Shown: positions 9,697-20,165, numbered from the stretch's first letter. The stretch: 64,000 bases of DNA from Jannaschia faecimaris (GCF_900107415.1 NZ_FNPX01000010.1:61715-125714); one strand, 5' to 3'. The notes: generated from the letters alone by a model not told the origin. Translations and numbers: made by a program.

Positions 9697-10316
9697 CCTC
9701 CCCCAACGGACCCCTGCGCATCGGCATCGGCGGCCCCGTCGGCGCGGGCAAGACGACCTTGACCGAACATCTGGCGCGGGAATTGTCGCGCGACCTGTCG
9801 GTGGCCGTCATCACCAACGACATCTACACGCGCGAGGATGCGGAGGCACTGATGCGCGCACAGGTCTTGCCGCTGGACCGGATCCGGGGGGTAGAGACAG
9901 GGGGCTGCCCGCATACCGCGATCCGGGAGGATGCCTCGATCAACCTTGCCGCCATCGCCGACCTGACTGCCGCGCATCCCGATTTGGACATCGTCCTGAT
10001 CGAGAGCGGGGGCGACAATCTGGCCGCGACCTTCAGCCCCGAATTGGCCGATCTGACACTCTACGTCATCGACACCGCTGCCGGTCAGGACATCCCGCGC
10101 AAGCGGGGGCCGGGTGTGACGCGGTCCGACCTTCTGATCCTGAACAAGACCGATCTGGCCCCCTACGTGGGCGTCGACCTGAAACAGGCCCGCGCGGACC
10201 TGGACGTTGCGCGCGGCGCGCGACCCTATGTCATGGCCGCGCTGCGCGCCGGCACCGGCGTGGAAGACATCGTGGCCTTCATCCGCCGGGAGGGCGGGTT
10301 GGAAAATTCCGAATGA
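9693..10316 (+). CDS. ureG: Urease accessory GTPase UreG
   Basis: UreG hydrolyses GTP to drive nickel insertion into urease. The 207-residue protein has the Walker [14 protein letters not shown] near residues 13-25, the nucleotide-linked [13 protein letters not shown], the metal-binding [16 protein letters not shown], the [17 protein letters not shown] segment and the NKTDLAP base-recognition motif. It closes the urease operon, followed by a perfect inverted repeat that belongs to the next gene. Confidence 0.97.
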   Translation: MTSPNGPLRIGIGGPVGAGKTTLTEHLARELSRDLSVAVITNDIYTREDAEALMRAQVLPLDRIRGVETGGCPHTAIREDASINLAAIADLTAAHPDLDIVLIESGGDNLAATFSPELADLTLYVIDTAAGQDIPRKRGPGVTRSDLLILNKTDLAPYVGVDLKQARADLDVARGARPYVMAALRAGTGVEDIVAFIRREGGLENSE

Positions 10317-10325
10317 CCATGACAG

Positions 10326-10351
10326 CCTCCTGACATAATGCTGTCAGGAGG
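10326..10351. promoter_or_regulatory. Perfect inverted repeat, likely operator of the YafY-type regulator
   Basis: CCTCCTGACA (10326-10335) and TGTCAGGAGG (10342-10351) form a perfect 10-base dyad around a 6-base spacer, 56 bases before the VOC gene. The TGACA/TGTCA half-sites and the neighbouring regulator gene suggest an operator. It could also act as a terminator hairpin for ureG, though no T run follows. Confidence 0.6.
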
Positions 10352-10407
10352 GATGCTGCATCCTGTCGACACGGCTCGATATCCGGGCCCGAAACAGGAG
10401 AGCGACA

Positions 10408-10779
10408 GTGAGCCTTCCACAAAATGCCGTCGTCTGGACGGAGCTTCCCGTAACCGACCTCGACCGATCCCGTGCCTTCTATGGCGCTGTCCTTAAAGAC
10501 GAGCTGACGATTGAGGAGGGCGCGCCGAACCCGATCTGGAACCTGCCTTGCGCCGACCCGAAAACGGCCGTTGCCGGGCACATTTATGAGGGTAAGCCAG
10601 CGCCCAAGGAGACGGGACCGACCGTGCATCTTGCTGTTTCCGGCGGCCTGGATGATGCGATGGAGCGCGTCCGCGCAAACGGTGGCGACGTCGTGAGCGG
10701 GGTCATCACAATTCCGGCGGGGCGCTTTTTCTTTGGGCATGACCCTGATGGGAATTCCATCGGCTTTTTCGAAAGCTGA
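10408..10779 (+). CDS. VOC family protein (glyoxalase/bleomycin resistance fold)
   Basis: The 123-residue protein starts with GTG behind a CAGGAG ribosome binding site. It has the paired beta-alpha-beta modules of the vicinal oxygen chelate fold: VVWTELPVTDLDRSRAFYGAVL at the start, and the closing GRFFFGHDPDGNSIGFFES. These are usually small dioxygenase, lyase or binding proteins; the substrate is not evident. It is followed 5 bases later by the regulator pseudogene, a pairing common in alphaproteobacteria. Confidence 0.85.
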   Translation: MSLPQNAVVWTELPVTDLDRSRAFYGAVLKDELTIEEGAPNPIWNLPCADPKTAVAGHIYEGKPAPKETGPTVHLAVSGGLDDAMERVRANGGDVVSGVITIPAGRFFFGHDPDGNSIGFFES

Positions 10780-10784
10780 TCGGG

Positions 10785-11501
10785 ATGCGCCGCGCCGACC
10801 GCCTGTTTCGCCTTGTGCAGCTTTTGCGCGGTGGGCGTCTGTGGACGGCGGCGCGGCTGGCTGAGGCGATGGAGGTATCACCGCGCACCGTCTATCGCGA
10901 CATCGCCGACCTTCAGGCGTCCGGAGTGCCGATCGACGGTGCGGCCGGCGCGGGATATGTGATGCGCGCGGGCTTTGACATGCCGCCGCTGATGTTCACC
11001 CAGGCGGAGGTGACGGCGCTGGCACTTGGCGCACGGATGGTATCGGCCTGGGCCGGTCCGGACATGGCCGATGGCGCGCGCGATGCCCTTTCAAAGATCG
11101 AGGCGGTGCTGCCCCGCGCGCAGGATGTGCGGGACGCGCTGTCCCGTCTTGCGGTGCCGCGCACGGGGATCACCGAAATCGATCGTGGCCGGATCGACAT
11201 CATTGACCGGCAAATTCGTGAGCGGCTCTGGACGCGGCTGATCTATGTCACGCCGGACGGCACGCACACCGACCGCCGGGTGCAACCGCTGGGCCTTTGT
11301 TGGTTCTGAGGCCGCGTCTGGACGCTGGTGGCGTGGTGTGCCCTGCGCGAGAACTTCCGGATGTTCCGTATCGATCGGATCCGCGTCCTCGACCCGCTTC
11401 AGGATCGTTTTCCCCGCGATCCCACGCGCAGCCTCGCTGCCTGCATGACGTCGATGGAGGCACGGGAGGGGCGACACCTTCCGGACGATCCGCTGGGATA
11501 G
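10785..11501 (+). pseudogene. YafY/WYL-type transcriptional regulator, broken by an in-frame TGA
   Basis: The frame encodes an N-terminal helix-turn-helix (AARLAEAMEVSPRTVYRDIADLQ) and a WYL-type domain. It hits TGA at 11307-11309 (codon 175) right after PLGLCWF. The same frame continues without any shift as GRVWTLVAWCALRENFRMF and RIDRIRVLDPL to a TAG at 11499-11501, the expected C-terminus of this family. The interrupted codon sits where the family usually has Trp (FWGRVWTL), so a single TGG-to-TGA change explains it. A sequencing error or a functional truncated protein remains possible. Confidence 0.85.
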
Positions 11502-11507
11502 GTCGGG

Positions 11508-12290
11508 TCAGCGCGTCTTGGTGAACAGACGTTCGAAATTTGCTTCGGTCGCGGCCGCGAAAGCGGCGTAGTCCAAGCCGAAGACCTCGGCACCTTTGCG
11601 CGTGGTCAGGTTCACGAAGGACGGCTCGTTGCGCTTGCCGCGATGGGGCGGGGGGGCAAGATACGGACTGTCGGTTTCCACCAGAACGCGGTCCAGCGGC
11701 GTGGCGGCGAAGATATCGCGCACGCCTTGCGATTTCGGGAAGGCCGCGATCCCGGACATCGACAGGTAAAAGCCCAGGTCCAGTGCCGCCTCGGCCAACG
11801 CTGGCCCGCTGCTGAAGCAATGCATCACGCAGGAATAAGCCCCGGCGGCGTGTTCGTCGGTCAGGATGCGGGCCATGTCGTCGTCCGCGTCGCGTGCGTG
11901 GATGATGAGCGGCAGGCCGGTGCGTCGCGCCGCTTCGATGTGGATGCGCAGGCTTTCCTGCTGCACGCCCTTGCTGTCGGCGGTGTAGTGGTAATCCAGC
12001 CCGGTCTCGCCGATCCCCACCATCTTGGGGTGCCGGGCCAAGTCTTCCAACGCCTCGACACTTGCCATCGGCTCCTCGGCGGCGCTCATGGGGTGCGTTC
12101 CGGCGGCCCAGAAGATGGGCGCATGCGCTTCGGACAGGGCCTGCACGGTCGGTGCGTTGCGCAGCTTGGTGCAAATGGTGACCATTCGGTGCACGCCCGC
12201 GTCGGCGGCGCGGGTCAGAAGATCGGGAAGCTCGTCTATGAGCTGCGGGAAGTCGAGGTGACAGTGGCTGTCGGTAACTTTGGGTTCCAT
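11508..12290 (-). CDS. TatD family metal-dependent hydrolase
   Basis: The 260-residue TIM-barrel protein has the metal-binding DSHCHLDF at residues 7-14, GIGETGLDYHY, HARDADDD, VMHCFSSGP and LVETDSPYLAP, all diagnostic for TatD/YcfH deoxyribonucleases. The ATG at 12288-12290 (MEPKVTDSHCH) gives the normal N-terminus; the frame is open to a TTG at 12326. It lies immediately downstream of the DNA polymerase III delta-prime and tmk genes, an arrangement often seen as tmk-holB-tatD. Confidence 0.92.
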   Translation of the reverse strand: MEPKVTDSHCHLDFPQLIDELPDLLTRAADAGVHRMVTICTKLRNAPTVQALSEAHAPIFWAAGTHPMSAAEEPMASVEALEDLARHPKMVGIGETGLDYHYTADSKGVQQESLRIHIEAARRTGLPLIIHARDADDDMARILTDEHAAGAYSCVMHCFSSGPALAEAALDLGFYLSMSGIAAFPKSQGVRDIFAATPLDRVLVETDSPYLAPPPHRGKRNEPSFVNLTTRKGAEVFGLDYAAFAAATEANFERLFTKTR

Positions 12291-12328
12291 GGGGGCCGGG
12301 CTAATGGCCTTGACCGCGACCTGCAAGT

Positions 12329-13387
12329 CTAGAGCTTGCGGGCCTGTGCATCTATCCGGGCCAGCGCGTCCCAGACGATGGCGGCGGGATCCACGTTGAC
12401 GGCGCGCGCATGGGCGGCGCGGTCGCTTACGTCCTGCGCGACCCGGGCCCAGGCGCGCGCGGCGGCGTCATGGGGGGCCATGCGCGTCAGGGTGCGCACT
12501 TCGGTATCGGGCGCGTCGGCGGGCGGGCCCAGCAGACCGGCGCGTGCGGTGCGGTGCAACAGGCGCTCGATCGCGTTCAATGTCGCGTCCAGCCGGGCCT
12601 GTCCGGCCTTGCCGGCGCAGGCATCGGCCATGGCGCGCGCGCGCGCACGGTCCAGCACAGGTTTGGCGAACAGACCCACCAACGCTTCGTAGGTTTCGGC
12701 CCCGCCTTCCGCCAGTTCCAGCGCCGCCCCGACCGAACCTTCGGCCAGCGCATTCGCCGCCGCCGCATGGCGGCCCGCCTGTTCGACGGCGGCCTCCAGC
12801 GCGGGCAAATCCAGCGGGGCCAGGCGCAGCACTCGGCATCGCGACCGGATCGTTGGCAGCAGCCGTGCCGGCTGGTGCGAGATCAGGATCAGCGTGGCTT
12901 GCGCCGGCGGCTCCTCCAGCAGTTTCAGGATGGCATTGGCGGCCGAGGGGTTCAGGTCGTCCGCCGGATCGACGATCACCACGCGCCGCCCGCCCGACGA
13001 CATGCCGAAGAACCCGCCAAGCCGGCGCACTTCGTCCACCGTGATCTGGGTCTTCAGCTTCTTGGCCTTTTCGTCCCAAGGCCGCCGCAACAGCATGACG
13101 CCGGGGTCCGACAGCGCGCGGATGCGGGGCAAGGACGGGTGGCCGGGTGTCGGGTCAAGTGTCTGGGCCTGTACAGGCGGATCGGTCAGCAGGAACCGCG
13201 CGATCCGCCACGCCAGCGTCGCCTTGCCGATGCCCCGCGCCCCTGTCAGGAGCCAGCCGTGGTGCAGCCGTCCGGTGTTCCATGCTTGAAGAAACGCGGC
13301 TTCGGCCGCCTTCTGGCCGAACAACTGCTCGGTCATGCGGGGATGCGGGGCGTCGCCGTGGCGGTCAGGTTCGGGGATGTCGTTCAT
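12329..13387 (-). CDS. holB: DNA polymerase III delta-prime subunit
   Basis: The 352-residue protein belongs to the clamp-loader AAA+ family. After an N-terminal extension it shows LFGQKAAEAAFLQAW, the Walker-A-like GARGIGKA near residues 49-56, VVIVDPADDLNPSAANAILKLLEEPP and LISHQPARLLPTIRSRC (sensor 1 and SRC motif). It would load the sliding clamp in replication. The start codon overlaps the tmk stop (13384-13387), so tmk, holB and probably tatD are co-translated on the minus strand. Confidence 0.9.
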   Translation of the reverse strand: MNDIPEPDRHGDAPHPRMTEQLFGQKAAEAAFLQAWNTGRLHHGWLLTGARGIGKATLAWRIARFLLTDPPVQAQTLDPTPGHPSLPRIRALSDPGVMLLRRPWDEKAKKLKTQITVDEVRRLGGFFGMSSGGRRVVIVDPADDLNPSAANAILKLLEEPPAQATLILISHQPARLLPTIRSRCRVLRLAPLDLPALEAAVEQAGRHAAAANALAEGSVGAALELAEGGAETYEALVGLFAKPVLDRARARAMADACAGKAGQARLDATLNAIERLLHRTARAGLLGPPADAPDTEVRTLTRMAPHDAAARAWARVAQDVSDRAAHARAVNVDPAAIVWDALARIDAQARKL

Positions 13388-13980
13388 AACAGCGCCTCGA
13401 TCCGCGCGGCGACCGTTTCGGAATCGGCCATGCCGTCGATGATGCGGATGCGATCGGGAAAATCTTGGGCCAGCGCCAGGAACCCGGCGCGCAATTTTTG
13501 TTGGAAGGGCAGGCCGAAGTCTTCGAACCGGTCCTCGCCCGAACTGCGTGCCAGCCCGCGCTTCAGCGCGACCTCCGGGTCCATGTCGATCACCAGCGTC
13601 AGGTCCGGTTCCCGCCCGATCACCAGCCGATGCAGGCTGTCGACGAGTGCGCGGAGGTCGCCACGGGTGGCCCCTTGGTAGACGCGGGTGGAATCTGCAA
13701 ATCGGTCGGACACGACCCAGTCGCCCCGCGCCAACGCCGGTTCTATCAGGCGCTCCAGGTGATCGCGGCGCGCGGCGTTGAACAGCAAAAGCTCCGTCTC
13801 GGGCGACCAGCGGTCGGGATCCCCCTCGACCAGCAGCCGCCGGATCGCCTCGGCCCCTTCGGATCCGCCCGGTTCCCGTGTGAGGACAACGGCGTGGCCC
13901 CGCGCGCGCAGGTTTTCTGCCAGTAGCCGCGCCTGCGTGGACTTGCCCGAGCCGTCGATACCTTCGAGGGAAATAAACAT
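13384..13980 (-). CDS. tmk: Thymidylate kinase
   Basis: The 198-residue kinase converts dTMP to dTDP. The P-loop is EGIDGSGKST at residues 6-15, the DR-containing motif is SDRFADSTRVYQG, and the lid contains the Arg-rich RGLARSSGEDRFE. The length and order match bacterial Tmk. It is the first gene of the tmk-holB-tatD set. Confidence 0.96.
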   Translation of the reverse strand: MFISLEGIDGSGKSTQARLLAENLRARGHAVVLTREPGGSEGAEAIRRLLVEGDPDRWSPETELLLFNAARRDHLERLIEPALARGDWVVSDRFADSTRVYQGATRGDLRALVDSLHRLVIGREPDLTLVIDMDPEVALKRGLARSSGEDRFEDFGLPFQQKLRAGFLALAQDFPDRIRIIDGMADSETVAARIEALL

Positions 13981-14006
13981 GACCGAAGCCCTAACAGGCC
14001 TGCGAA

Positions 14007-14023
14007 CGGGGGAAAATCCCCCG
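14007..14023 (-). terminator. Hairpin downstream of the D,D-carboxypeptidase gene
   Basis: CGGGGG (14007-14012) and CCCCCG (14018-14023) pair around a 5-base AT-rich loop, 46 bases past the stop on the minus strand. On that strand it is preceded by GAGTATTTTTAAAGCGAGGA, a motif that recurs in other gaps of this window. No terminal T run follows, so termination strength is unclear. Confidence 0.4.
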
Positions 14024-14068
14024 GCTTCCTCGCTTTAAAAATACTCGGTGCGGCAATCGGGGCGCGTG

Positions 14069-15238
14069 TTACTCGAAGCGTTCCAGCGCGGACCCGAGCA
14101 CTTCCCCCGCGACGCGGGCTCCCGCGATCTGAATGCGGCGCAGTGGACCTGCGCGGGCGACATCATTTTGTGCCACCAGCGGAACTGCCACGGGGGGCAC
14201 GCCGGGATGGGACAGGGTTAGCGTTCCAAGCCGCGTTCCGGCGGCAATAGGTGCCTCCACCGGGCCGCTCAGGGTGATCTCGCCCGACACCATTTCGCGT
14301 TGGGTGATCGGCAGCAGCAAAATGACGCTTTCTTCTGGGACAAGGCCGACCGTTCCGGCTTCCCCCATGAAGACGTCGGCCTGTGTCACGGCGGATTGGC
14401 CGGTCAGTACCTCGACCTCAGCGAACTGCCGGAAGGCCCAGTTGACGATACGCTCACTCTCTTCGGCGCGCGCGGTCTCGGACGGCAGGCCGGAGATGAC
14501 AAAGGTCACACGCCGGTCGCCCTGAACCGCACTCCCGACAAGGCCGTAGCCTGCTTCCATCGTATGACCGGTCTTCAGGCCATCCGCGCCGATATTCAGG
14601 CGCAGCAGGGGATTGCGGTTGAACCGGTTTGAAGGCGAGCGGCCGTCAAAGGTGAACTCACGCTCGGCGAAATACGGATAGAACTGCGGGAATTCCGTGA
14701 TCAGTCGCTCCGCCAGGATGCTCAGATCCCGCATCGACATGACGTGACCGGGCGCGGGCCAGCCGTTGGAATTGCGGAACATGGATTGCTCCATACCCAA
14801 TTCGCGCGCCCGATCGGTCATCATCTGGGAAAACCCTTCCTCCGTTCCGTCGGGCGACAGGGCCTCGGCCAGAACGGCGGTCGCATCGTTGCCGGAAAGT
14901 ACGACGACCCCGCGGATCAGGTCCTCGACCGTGACGCGATCCCGTGGATCGAGGAACATGGTCGAGCCGCCATAGCTGGAGGCATGCTGCGAGACGGGCA
15001 GGACGGTGTCCAAAGACAGGCGGCCATCAACAAGCGCCTCGAACGTCATGTTCAGCGTCATCAGCTTGGACATCGACGCGGGCGGCAGGGGCACTTCGGC
15101 GTTCTTCGACAGAAGGACCTGGCTTGTGTTGTGGTCGATCACGACGGCCGATCCGGCCTGTGTCTGGAATTCCTGCGCCAGGGACGGCGAGGCGATGAGC
15201 AAGGCCGCGATCAGGGGGCGAAAGGTCTGACGGAGCAT
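14069..15238 (-). CDS. Serine D-alanyl-D-alanine carboxypeptidase (penicillin-binding protein 5/6 type)
   Basis: The 389-residue protein trims the terminal D-Ala from peptidoglycan stem peptides in the periplasm. It has a signal peptide (MLRQTFRPLIAALLIASPSL), then the catalytic SMSK at residues 55-58, SGN at 115-117 and KTG at 222-224, in the spacing of the family. A C-terminal beta domain follows (PITQREMVSGEITLSGPVEA). The open frame continues about 100 codons upstream, but the signal peptide fixes the start at 15238. Confidence 0.94.
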   Translation of the reverse strand: MLRQTFRPLIAALLIASPSLAQEFQTQAGSAVVIDHNTSQVLLSKNAEVPLPPASMSKLMTLNMTFEALVDGRLSLDTVLPVSQHASSYGGSTMFLDPRDRVTVEDLIRGVVVLSGNDATAVLAEALSPDGTEEGFSQMMTDRARELGMEQSMFRNSNGWPAPGHVMSMRDLSILAERLITEFPQFYPYFAEREFTFDGRSPSNRFNRNPLLRLNIGADGLKTGHTMEAGYGLVGSAVQGDRRVTFVISGLPSETARAEESERIVNWAFRQFAEVEVLTGQSAVTQADVFMGEAGTVGLVPEESVILLLPITQREMVSGEITLSGPVEAPIAAGTRLGTLTLSHPGVPPVAVPLVAQNDVARAGPLRRIQIAGARVAGEVLGSALERFE

Positions 15239-15281
15239 GGCAGGCTTCTCCGGGTTGAGAATGTTTCGTGTCCTATGGACT

Positions 15282-16496
15282 TCAACCGCCGGTTGCGAAA
15301 GCGTCGGTAAAGCCCAGAGACTTTGCCTTGCGGATAACCGCCGCCCGGTCGCCGGCGCTGGTGGTTGGGCCGACGACGACGCGCCAGAAGGCGCGACCCC
15401 GGCTTTCCTGTTCCTGAACGGTCGCCACGATTCCCGCAGTCGATAGCGATGTGGCGGTATCGCGTGCATTCTGTTCGACAGTGAAGATGCCGATCTGGAC
15501 GTACGGACGCTCAAGCCCGGTGCTGCTGGCGGGGAGGGCACCGACCGAAGCGGTGCGAACCGGGGTCGCGTCGAGGGTCGTGGCCGTCACGGCGGGTGCG
15601 GTCGCACTGTTGACTGCGGCCTGTTCAAGCGGGGCAGGCATCACCGATTGGTCGGGCATTGCGGCGGGCCCACCATTTGCCGATCCGCGCCGTTTGAATA
15701 TGCGAGAAAAGAAGTTGCCGCGCTGCGGCTCAGGGGCCGTGACCTGCGCGGTGTCCAACTCCGCCGATTCGGAGCCTGTTTCGATGGCCGCGACGGATGC
15801 GCTATCGTCGCTGGTCTCGGCGGCTTCGATGGCGGCGGTTGCGGCGGCAATGGCGTCGGGGCGCGCATCTTCGGTCGCGGGGGCCTCTGCGGTTTGGACG
15901 ATCTCCTCGGCGATAGGGCCGGCCTCGCTCTCGGACACGGCCTGCGGTGCACTGGCGGCCGGGGCGGGAACGGGTGCGGGGGTTTCTTCACGGCGCAGGG
16001 CGACGACGTCGATCGTCGTCGGCGATCCGGCCAAGATGCCAAGCGCGGCTGCGGCGTCGGAAGACAGCTGCAGCGTCGGGCCGGGGTTGGAGCGTTCCCG
16101 TTTGAAAAGGGCTCCAATGACGAACTTGCCGTTGTCCTCGTTCCGGATAATCACGCGCTCGGGGTCACGCACCTCGGGCGCGGCCACCCAAACACCGCCC
16201 AGAGAGGGTCGACCATCCCACAGGGCGCGGTCCTTGGCGCTGAAGACTTCGGGCGCTTCGACATCGCGTTCGATCAGTTGGACGCTTTCGCCGATTGGCA
16301 TGGCGCGGGTTGCGTCACCGCCAGAATTGCCACCGCCCGGAAACGCCCCCTGACATCCAGCCACCATCGCAACCAAGGCGACGGATGAGAATACGCGAAT
16401 AGAAAAGAGGGAAAATACCCCGTTGGTTGCCTGTCGCACTGTCACTGCCCCGTGCTTTTGATACTGCCTCGTGCGGACCGTTTGCCGGACCTGCAT
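15282..16496 (-). CDS. SPOR-domain lipoprotein
   Basis: The protein of about 404 residues has an N-terminal hydrophobic stretch ending in a lipobox-like VAGC, a middle region rich in Ala, Glu and Thr, and a C-terminal SPOR domain (PYVQIGIFTVEQNARDTA through AFWRVVVGPTTS). SPOR domains bind denuded peptidoglycan at the septum. Some relatives carry an RlpA-like barrel before the SPOR domain; I do not see one clearly. The start is uncertain: ATG 16496, or GTG 16445 which would place the lipobox closer to the N-terminus. It sits upstream of the carboxypeptidase gene, fitting a cell-wall role. Confidence 0.8.
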   Translation of the reverse strand: MQVRQTVRTRQYQKHGAVTVRQATNGVFSLFSIRVFSSVALVAMVAGCQGAFPGGGNSGGDATRAMPIGESVQLIERDVEAPEVFSAKDRALWDGRPSLGGVWVAAPEVRDPERVIIRNEDNGKFVIGALFKRERSNPGPTLQLSSDAAAALGILAGSPTTIDVVALRREETPAPVPAPAASAPQAVSESEAGPIAEEIVQTAEAPATEDARPDAIAAATAAIEAAETSDDSASVAAIETGSESAELDTAQVTAPEPQRGNFFSRIFKRRGSANGGPAAMPDQSVMPAPLEQAAVNSATAPAVTATTLDATPVRTASVGALPASSTGLERPYVQIGIFTVEQNARDTATSLSTAGIVATVQEQESRGRAFWRVVVGPTTSAGDRAAVIRKAKSLGFTDAFATGG

Positions 16497-16545
16497 TGCC
16501 AATGACCGTAGCCGAGGAATGCAGTTCTGTGAAGCCTGTGCGTGG

Positions 16546-17763
16546 TCAATGCCCGATATCGGGCGGAATCGTGTCCAATATGTTGGGTATATGCTTCTTT
16601 ACCTTGAAAAATCCTGCGGTTGCATGCGGCCATGCGGCGGCGTCCCAATCGCGCAGCGGGCGATGCATCTGTATGGATACACCGTCCAGCGCGCTGCGCA
16701 GCCAGCCGGTCGGTGCATGCGGCGTCACGATGTGATCGAAGTCCTGTGCCCAGCGGCTGATCTCTTGGGCGTCGGTTGTGACCGGTCCCGGCGCGTGAGC
16801 CCGACCGATGGCATCTTCGGCAAGGCCAGTCGTGAAATCAGCGACGTGCCGCGCGATTGTCAGCGGTGATCGACCCGCAGGCGCGATCAGGGCCGCGGTG
16901 CCCGACGGCTCCAACCCGCGTGCAAACAGGTAGTCGGGATGCAGATCATCCTCGTGCAGCAAGAGGCCAATCCGCCCCGTGGGCAGCGCTACGTCTTCGG
17001 GCACCGGACCGGGGTCCGGGTGCGGTGGCCCGTTTAGCGCGTCAACGTCGCCTGATGGGGTCAACTGGTGCCCCAAGGTGCGCGCGTCGAACCGGTCGCA
17101 GGTGAACTTGGAAATGTTCGACGCACGCGCAGGATATGGTCTGCCCCGCGTGTGCAGCCCCGCGACCCAACGCCACGACAGCGTGTTCGACGCCGCATCC
17201 CCGTCCAGCAGGTGCCGCAGGAAGAAATCGGCCCCCAACTCCCACGGAAGGCGCAGGGTGTGCATCCAGATCGAGGCGAACCACATGCGCGCGTGATTGC
17301 TGAGATATCCCGTCCGCGCCAGTTCCGCCGCCCAGGCATCGAACGGCGCGATCCCGGTGTTGCCCCCGCAGGCGTCCTCCCATGCGCGGCGCAGGCCAGA
17401 CGATGTGGCCAGCCTGTCGCGGGCGGCCTCTAATCCGCGCAGGTAGTCGAACCAGACCGAGGGGCGACGCTCCAGCCAGCCCTTGAAGTAGGCGCGCCAG
17501 ATGATTTCGGAGAGCATCTTCTCCGCCGTCGACGCACCGAAACGGTCGATGATCATGCCAGCCATCTCGGCCTCGGTGACCGCGCGATGGGACAGCCAGG
17601 GCGACATCATCGACACGTTCTCATGCCCCGGAAGATCGTGATTTCGCGTTTCCGCATAAGCGCGTCCGGCGCGGGGCAGGAAGGCGTCCAACCTTTCCAA
17701 CCCGGTGGCGCGGGTGGCGATAAAGGTCGGGTCGGGCGCGGTCTGAGCGGTCTGATCCTTCAT
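16546..17763 (-). CDS. Photolyase/cryptochrome-like FAD-binding protein with apparently permuted domain order
   Basis: This is a 405-residue protein. Residues about 45-225 match the C-terminal FAD-binding half of DNA photolyases: VSMMSPWLSHRAVTEAEM (50-67), EIIWRAYFKGW, SNHARMWFASIW (155-166) and DGDAASNTLSWRWVAG (187-202). The usual N-terminal Rossmann antenna domain is absent in front. Instead, residues 262-395 look like such a domain (GRIGLLLHEDDLHPDYLFAR) and end in GFFKVKKHIP (384-393), a motif that in ordinary photolyases links antenna and FAD domains. Light-driven repair or signalling is inferred only. A conventional phrB is present at 47144. Confidence 0.75.
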   Translation of the reverse strand: MKDQTAQTAPDPTFIATRATGLERLDAFLPRAGRAYAETRNHDLPGHENVSMMSPWLSHRAVTEAEMAGMIIDRFGASTAEKMLSEIIWRAYFKGWLERRPSVWFDYLRGLEAARDRLATSSGLRRAWEDACGGNTGIAPFDAWAAELARTGYLSNHARMWFASIWMHTLRLPWELGADFFLRHLLDGDAASNTLSWRWVAGLHTRGRPYPARASNISKFTCDRFDARTLGHQLTPSGDVDALNGPPHPDPGPVPEDVALPTGRIGLLLHEDDLHPDYLFARGLEPSGTAALIAPAGRSPLTIARHVADFTTGLAEDAIGRAHAPGPVTTDAQEISRWAQDFDHIVTPHAPTGWLRSALDGVSIQMHRPLRDWDAAAWPHATAGFFKVKKHIPNILDTIPPDIGH

Positions 17764-17830
17764 TGTTGGAAAAGTAGTGTGCGGCGCGCGCGCGTCTATC
17801 GTGCCGCCTGCGACAAACTGTCGGGCAGGA

Positions 17831-18580
17831 TCAGCCGACGCGACGGATTAAGAAGGTGCCTTGAAGTTGAGATGCCGCGCGCCGCCCCGCCAATCGCCGT
17901 GAATGATCCGCTCCATCCCGCCGCCGACGGCGGCGCTTGCCGCGCGCCATTGGTCCGTGTGTAGGACACCGCCAACTACAGCCCGTCTGGGCTTTCAATG
18001 CGGCAGTCCCCCGCCATATGTGCAAAGGTAAAATGGGCATCGCGTATGGGCGGCGGGCCGTCCGACAGCAACGTGGCGGACATCGCACGCCCGCCGGGGC
18101 ACAGAAAAAACGCAGCGTTTTGGCCACGTGGCGTTGCGTGGTTCCCCGCAGCAGGTGAATGAAGACCGACAGGGCGATGGCGCAATCGAAGCTGCAATCA
18201 TCGTAGGGAAAACGCAGCGCCTCCGGTCGCGTCCGGCCCCAGTGGTTGTAGACGCGGTTGTGCAGGTCGAAATGGCCGAAGCGATAACCGAGATACGCCG
18301 CTAAACGCTTGCGGCACCACTCGATCCTATATGCGGCCGGGTCGAAACCGCGATATGCTAGGTCAGGTTGGGTCAAGACGAGGGACGCCAGCACCCGTCG
18401 GATGCTGCACCCGGTATGCGGCAGCCGGTCGCGGGCTCCAAGGTCCAGCACGTCTGACACGCGTCGGGCCATGATGTGGACCAGGGCTTCAAAATCACCG
18501 CAACCGGCGTAATTGATCGCGACGGAGGAACTGTCCAGGCTCCGTAGGCAAGGTCCATTTGGCGAACGACGCGGGCGAGG
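17831..18580 (-). pseudogene. Class I SAM-dependent methyltransferase, frameshifted remnant
   Basis: One minus-strand frame reads VSDVLDLGAR, then YRGFDPAAYRIEWCRKRL and FPYDDCSFDCAIALSVFIHL, the motif I to IV run of small methyltransferases. Near 18090 the homology jumps to another frame (CPGGRAMSATLLSDGPPP, which should follow the motif V region). The expected C-terminal HGDWRG...FLIRRVG is split again between frames near 17860. At least two frameshifts and a stop make a functional product unlikely. Motif I has also lost its glycines (GARDR for GCGTG). The 5' limit is approximate. Confidence 0.75.
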
Positions 18581-18645
18581 ATTGGGCCGGGATGCTCTAT
18601 TCGAAAAGCCGCCAGATCCGCGCCCGCGCAATCTTCACGGCGGGG

Positions 18646-19914
<1,269 letters not shown>

Positions 19915-20095
19915 CGTCGCCTCCTTCGCCGTGTGACCCAGCCGATTGGCCACCGACAGCGGGGTCCGAGCCCCGCCTGAAAAACCTGTGATTTCCGCTG
20001 AGACTAGGCGGATCGGGCGGGGGCCACAATGGGAAATTCCAGCTCGCTCCAGCGGCTTCCCGTCGCGTCATACTCAGCGTTCAAAATGGGACAAA

Positions 20096-20122
20096 GGGCC
20101 GCCAATGATGTCTTGGCGGCCC
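20096..20122 (-). terminator. Intrinsic terminator of clpP
   Basis: GGGCCGCCAA (20096-20105) and TTGGCGGCCC (20113-20122) form a perfect 10-base stem with a 7-base loop. On the minus strand the stem is followed by TTTGTCCCATTTT, a reasonable T-rich tail. It lies 43 bases beyond the clpP stop. Confidence 0.75.
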
Positions 20123-20165
20123 CGCCATTTCAGCGGATCAGTCCGGGCTGATCTCGTGCTGGCCG

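Noticed and set aside
11307..11309. TGA in the YafY-type gene as a selenocysteine codon
   Set aside because: The family has Trp, not Cys, at this position; no selenocysteine insertion hairpin is evident immediately downstream.
12410..13681. 423-codon plus-strand open frame
   Set aside because: It runs opposite holB and tmk, which both carry P-loop motifs; the long open frame is a high-GC artefact.
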